From: Candidatus Methanophagales archaeon
GTDB taxonomy: Archaea; Halobacteriota; Syntropharchaeia; Alkanophagales; Methanospirareceae
Assembly: GCA_023131215.1 (NCBI GenBank)
Contig: JAGLZV010000028.1
Location: 1 to 9,652 of the forward strand
DNA length: 9,652 bases
Direction: 5' to 3'
Shown: one piece after another, positions 7,385 to 9,652 of the stretch
Layout of the letters: the number at the start of each line of letters is the position of its first letter
How positions within the stretch are numbered: the first letter of the stretch is position 1
Notes under the pieces: model-generated
What the model saw: only the letters and a program-made list of their open reading frames with translations
Database searches by the model: none
What the model was told of the DNA's origin: nothing
Translations under genes and position numbers: made by a program

Positions 7385-7430
7385 AGTTTTACTATTTTTT
7401 GCTGCCTTTACCATTAATGCTTTCAATAAG

Positions 7431-7510
7431 AGTTCTCCCAGCTTATTTCATATCCCCTTCGCTTTTCAGCTTCATCGCTTTTGGGGATAAAGGTAAGGTA
7501 TATATAGTCC
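7431..7510 (+). repeat. dispersed ~80-base repeat, copy A
   Basis: This copy shares agcttatttca with copy B, cttcgcttttca with copy C, and cttcatcgctttt with copy B. It contains its own inverted repeat, TATCCCC (7451-7457) with GGGGATA (7483-7489). It lies between two divergent genes, and its right end runs into the TATA box of the SIMPL gene. Confidence 0.65.
7499..7506 (+). promoter_or_regulatory. TATA box of the SIMPL-domain gene
   Basis: TATATATA is preceded by the purine-rich aaggtaagg, where a TFB recognition element would lie. Transcription would be expected near 7528, leaving a leader of about 27 bases. That leader carries the strong ribosome binding site at 7541-7547. Confidence 0.65.
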
Positions 7511-7540
7511 GGAAGTCAATACTTTACTATACCGCATTGA

Positions 7541-7547
7541 AAGGTGG
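7541..7547 (+). promoter_or_regulatory. ribosome binding site of the SIMPL-domain gene
   Basis: AAGGTGG lies eight bases before the ATG at 7556 and is strongly complementary to the 3' end of 16S rRNA. It fixes the start codon. Confidence 0.7.
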
Positions 7548-7555
7548 GTTAAAAA

Positions 7556-8299
7556 ATGGAACGGGATAGGAACAATCTACTTTCTATTGTAGTTATCGGT
7601 GTCGTGTTGATAGCTATTATTTTAGCAGCCGCACAGTTTGTTGGAGAAGGTACTAAAAGTGTGATAAGTGTTAGTGGGACGGCTTCTGTATCTGTAATGC
7701 CTAATAAAGCTGATATTTTTGTGAAGATAGTGAGTTTAGAGGACAATGCTGCGGATGCTCAAAGTGTAAACGCAGAAATTAGTAATAGAGTAATAGCGGC
7801 TTTGGAAAAAGAAGGAGTTAAGGAAGAGGATATTGAGACCAGCAGCTTTAGATTATACCCAAAGCAAAAGTGGAATGAAGATGAAGAAACTTATAAAACC
7901 GTTGGCTATGAAGTTATTCATATTTTAAAGGTGGAAACGTTAAACGTTGAAGAGGTTGGGGATTTATTGGATAAGGCTGTTGAAGCGGGTGCTAATGGTG
8001 TTGATAGAGTTAGTTTTAGCTTGACAAAAGAAAAACAGAAAGAAATAAATGCACAAGCATTGGAAATGGCTTCTTTAGATGCAAAGACGAAGGCTGAATC
8101 GATTACTGACAGTTTAGGCGTAAGACTTGGTAAAATAAGCAGGATAAGCGAGTCAAATTTCTTTTATGAGGGTTATGATTATTATCCAAGAGCGGCTGAA
8201 ATAGAAGAGTCCGTGCCCGTGCCGAAACCAGCTACACAAATATCTCCTGGTGAAGTAGAAGTTAGGGCTAATATTGTAATAGAGTATGAGATAAGATAA
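7556..8299 (+). CDS. membrane-anchored SIMPL/DUF541 domain protein
   Basis: The 247-residue product begins with a short charged stretch and one hydrophobic helix (about 8-28). This is an uncleaved anchor or signal that places the rest outside the membrane. The remainder is a SIMPL (DUF541) domain: the strand ISVSGTASVSVMPNKADI (37-54), a helix with many alanines (65-86), GVKEEDIETSSFRLYP (87-102), and VGYEVIHILKVE (116-127). A second helix follows at 159-187, then a closing strand VEVRANIVIEYEIR (234-247). Family members are oligomeric periplasmic or surface proteins; some are linked to stress or signalling, but no enzyme activity is established. Its own TATA box and ribosome binding site indicate separate transcription. 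Nothing suggests truncation. Confidence 0.88.
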   Translation: MERDRNNLLSIVVIGVVLIAIILAAAQFVGEGTKSVISVSGTASVSVMPNKADIFVKIVSLEDNAADAQSVNAEISNRVIAALEKEGVKEEDIETSSFRLYPKQKWNEDEETYKTVGYEVIHILKVETLNVEEVGDLLDKAVEAGANGVDRVSFSLTKEKQKEINAQALEMASLDAKTKAESITDSLGVRLGKISRISESNFFYEGYDYYPRAAEIEESVPVPKPATQISPGEVEVRANIVIEYEIR

Positions 8300-8318
8300 T
8301 TTTTTGTTTCTTTATTTC
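8300..8318 (+). terminator. T-rich transcription end after the SIMPL gene
   Basis: Six Ts follow the TAA stop at once, then gtttctttattt. Oligo-T tracts like this are typical archaeal termination signals. No stem precedes it. Confidence 0.45.
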
Positions 8319-8338
8319 ATTGATTTAGAGCTTCCAAA

Positions 8339-8425
8339 ACCCCTTCTCAAAGCTTATTTCACATCCCATTGGCTTCTCCCTTCATCGCTTTTTCGAGTAA
8401 AAGTAGGGGGAAAGATAAAACGTTC
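8339..8425 (+). repeat. dispersed ~80-base repeat, copy B
   Basis: The copy starts aaccccttctcaaagcttat and ends near aaaacgtt. It matches copy C at cccttctcaa, cttatttcacat, gtaggg and the distal cgtt. It lies between the ends of two convergent genes. Its hairpin potential is weaker than in the other copies. Confidence 0.65.
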
Positions 8426-8496
8426 TATTATGATGAAGGTGAGGATAAGAGCCTGTGCGGAAGGTATAGTTGTATGTTTCAATAATAAGCAGGTAA

Positions 8497-8766
8497 TCAG
8501 AGTTTGATTACACCACCAGTATCAATTTTTTCAACTTCTATTGATGGCGTGATTGATAGAGGACTCATTGTTTTGCAGTACATTGTGATGCCGTCTCTTA
8601 CGATGAAGTATAAATGATACTTCTTCAATTTCCCAAGTTCACCATGTATAACAGTTGTTTTGGAATCTATCATGGGTATAAATTTATCGGGATCCATTTC
8701 GACAAGTAGTCCGCCTACCAATACTCTTCTTGCATAGGTTGCATAGATAGCCGCTGTTCCAGCCAT
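8497..8766 (-). CDS. hypothetical 89-residue protein, family not recognised
   Basis: I do not recognise this protein. It is real on gene-structure grounds. On the minus strand a strong ribosome binding site (AAGGTG, plus-strand 8773-8778) lies six bases before the ATG at 8766, and TATA-like tatata stretches lie upstream. The frame also opens with a GTG three codons earlier, inside that site, so 8766 is preferred. The sequence is alternately hydrophobic and polar, with probable strands RRVLVGGLLVEM (13-24), TTVIHGEL (37-44), KYHLYFIV (49-56) and GITMYC (59-64). It looks like a small, mainly beta cytoplasmic protein. There is no signal peptide, membrane segment or metal motif. It converges on the SIMPL gene. 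Confidence 0.7.
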   Translation of the reverse strand: MAGTAAIYATYARRVLVGGLLVEMDPDKFIPMIDSKTTVIHGELGKLKKYHLYFIVRDGITMYCKTMSPLSITPSIEVEKIDTGGVIKL

Positions 8767-8772
8767 ATTTCT

Positions 8773-8778
8773 CACCTT
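8773..8778 (-). promoter_or_regulatory. ribosome binding site of the 89-residue protein gene
   Basis: The minus strand reads AAGGTG, six bases before the ATG at 8766. This decides that ATG over the in-frame GTG at 8775, which lies within the site. Confidence 0.65.
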
Positions 8779-8871
8779 TTTAGATTGTTTTATTCTATAT
8801 ACTTATATTAATATAATAGCAGTCACTATACCCGAAGCATTTTTCTATTGAACTTGGATAAATAACCATGA

Positions 8872-9029
8872 ATAGAACGTGCGGCATTCCGCTCCACGCC
8901 TCCAACTCCGCTTCCGCAGCTCCGCAAAATCAATTGCAGTTCGCAAATGCACTCGCCGAAAATCAGCTTAAAAATTTGCGGTGGTGGGCTGCGATGTGCT
9001 GCGCGGGGTTTGCAACCGGTAAGTTAAAC
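8872..9029. other. GC-rich imperfect-palindrome block, possibly attC-like or a structured RNA
   Basis: Two 60-base rows here are 60% and 50% GC, while the row at 9061 is about 28%. Nested inverted repeats are visible: ACTCCGC (8905-8911) with GCGGGGT (9003-9009, one G-U), CGCAGC (8915-8920) with GCTGCG (8988-8993 or 8998-9003), and CCGCAAA (8922-8928) with TTTGCGG (8975-8981). AAC (8876-8878) and GTT (9023-9025) flank the structure. GTTTAAC on the minus strand (9029-9023) fits one integron attC core consensus (RYYYAAC), but the opposite end, GTTCTAT, does not fit GTTRRRY. Identity is unresolved. Confidence 0.45.
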
Positions 9030-9080
9030 TTTACATTTGCTTTTATCTCATAAGCACGTTATGAATGATTCACTAAAATA

Positions 9081-9332
9081 TTAGTGTGGCATCCTTTTTA
9101 AAATCTCAGAGATGAACATACAGTAATCATAACTGATTGGTCCTCTCTTAGTCGTCTCACAAGGGAAATCAGGACATTCAAAGCACAACCTGACATCTTT
9201 GTAAAAAGCACATGTAGCTATCATGCACCTCTCGTTTTCTTTTGGCGTACACCCTTGCTCCCCGTTCGGGCACTTGCTCTTAACCATCAAAGGACACTTT
9301 TCACAGGCAATTCCACATACACCTATCTTCAT
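9081..9332 (-). CDS. DUF3795 cysteine-rich small protein
   Basis: This 83-residue protein contains 11 cysteines (6, 10, 13, 21, 28, 36, 41, 50, 53, 58 and 71). The arrangement is that of DUF3795: CGIACEKCP (6-14) near the start and CFECPDFPC (50-58) in the second half. The pattern suggests bound zinc or an iron-sulfur cluster, but no function is established for the family. The frame opens with a TTG at 9350, but the ATG at 9332 is preferred. A very good ribosome binding site (GGAGGTG on the minus strand, plus-strand 9337-9343) lies four bases before it, and the family begins close to the first cysteine motif. It lies on the same strand as the 89-residue gene, 314 bases upstream of it. Confidence 0.85.
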   Translation of the reverse strand: MKIGVCGIACEKCPLMVKSKCPNGEQGCTPKENERCMIATCAFYKDVRLCFECPDFPCETTKRGPISYDYCMFISEILKRMPH

Positions 9333-9336
9333 CTCG

Positions 9337-9343
9337 CACCTCC
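9337..9343 (-). promoter_or_regulatory. ribosome binding site of the DUF3795 gene
   Basis: The minus strand reads GGAGGTG followed by CGAG and ATG. This near-perfect anti-16S match fixes the start at 9332 rather than the upstream TTG. Confidence 0.75.
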
Positions 9344-9350
9344 CCTCCAA

Positions 9351-9652
9351 ATTTATTACACTGCCTTTACCTTTTTACCCTTTTGGGATACAAAAAGCTT
9401 TTCGGGTATTTTTCCACTCGAAAATGAAAAGAGCTATGATAGCCTCAAAGCTATATGGAAGGTTTGCGCGGATTGAAGTCCACTTTACAACTTCTTATGG
9501 CAATTGAATGCTAATTATCTTATCCAATTTGCTAATATACTATTTTCAAAAACCCTTCTCAACCCTTATTTCACATTCGCTTCGCTTTTCACCTTCATTG
9601 TTTTTTCAGGTGAAATGTAGGGAAGGGTAAACCGTTAAATCAAAGGTGATAG
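9351..9652. other. 302-base gene-free right end
   Basis: No gene is supported. Plus-strand open frames here are short and run in from the antisense of the DUF3795 gene, without a ribosome binding site. The region holds the DUF3795 upstream sequence and repeat copy C (9550-9640). It ends with aaaggtgatag, which resembles a ribosome binding site; a plus-strand gene may start just beyond the window. Confidence 0.5.
9550..9640 (+). repeat. dispersed ~80-base repeat, copy C, with two-stem hairpin
   Basis: This copy is closest to copy B (shared cccttctcaa, cttatttcacat, gtaggg, ccgtt or acgtt). It shares cttcgcttttca with copy A. It can form an outer stem, ACCCTTCTC (9552-9560) with GGGAAGGGT (9620-9628, one G-U), and a perfect inner stem, TTTCACCT (9587-9594) with AGGTGAAA (9608-9615), around a 13-base loop. 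Confidence 0.65.

Larger units (their letters stand above)
8767..9080. other. 314-base gene-free stretch with promoter and GC-rich hairpin block
   Basis: No convincing gene lies here. The left part (8767-8820) carries the ribosome binding site and AT-rich promoter of the 89-residue protein gene. The right part is dominated by the GC-rich hairpin block at 8872-9029. CACTAA (9071-9076) and TTAGTG (9081-9086) make a small hairpin that overlaps the stop codon of the DUF3795 gene. Confidence 0.6.

Noticed and set aside
8304..8507. 67-residue plus-strand open frame, with a possible 25-residue product from the ATG at 8430
   Set aside because: It runs through repeat copy B and overlaps the end of the minus-strand 89-residue gene. 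No ribosome binding site lies before either ATG and no family is recognisable.
8868..9053. 61-residue plus-strand open frame
   Set aside because: It lies across the GC-rich hairpin block; its alanine, asparagine and glutamine composition reflects the inverted repeats, and there is no ribosome binding site.
9071..9086. CACTAA/TTAGTG hairpin as a terminator of the DUF3795 gene
   Set aside because: It overlaps the stop codon and no T-run follows on the minus strand, so terminator function is not supported.
9223..9507. 94-residue plus-strand open frame
   Set aside because: Its first half is antisense to the DUF3795 gene, which has a clear start signal and cysteine motifs; the rest is AT-rich intergenic sequence.

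Overview
The window looks like part of an archaeal chromosome, probably from a methanogen-related or ANME-type euryarchaeon. The evidence is a cofD gene for coenzyme F420, an archaeal-type presenilin/signal-peptide-peptidase homologue, a DUF357 protein, TATA-box promoters (one placed for a leaderless mRNA), and a class II ribonucleotide reductase carrying two inteins. Gene GC is roughly 40-43% in the rows I counted. The ANME-1/Methanophagales guess rests on overall impression and is not demonstrated.

Layout. Bases 1-276 are AT-rich with a short CCCAAAT-type tandem repeat and no confident gene. cofD (277-1200, +) is followed 64 bases later by a nine-helix-type intramembrane aspartyl protease gene (1265-2155, +). 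A small DUF357 gene (2158-2400, -) converges on it with a 2-base gap. From a shared AT-rich promoter region (2401-2500) the ribonucleotide reductase gene runs rightward to 6802. It encodes 1433 residues, of which about 703 are mature enzyme and 730 are two inteins (423 and 307 residues). Each intein sits directly before an active-site cysteine. After a terminator-like hairpin comes a small GIY-YIG protein (7046-7354, -), then divergently a membrane-anchored SIMPL/DUF541 protein (7556-8299, +). The right end holds an unrecognised 89-residue protein (8497-8766, -) and a cysteine-rich DUF3795 protein (9081-9332, -).

Non-coding structure is concentrated at the right. Three diverged copies of an ~80-base repeat lie at about 7431-7510, 8339-8425 and 9550-9640. 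A GC-rich block able to form a long imperfect hairpin lies at 8872-9029, in otherwise AT-rich DNA.

Functionally these genes do not form one pathway. cofD belongs to F420 synthesis, the reductase supplies deoxynucleotides, and the rest are small accessory or envelope proteins. The most notable system is the doubly intein-interrupted reductase. Intein 1 has both LAGLIDADG motifs at normal spacing and is AT-rich, while intein 2 has both motifs but appears to have lost most of the segment between them.
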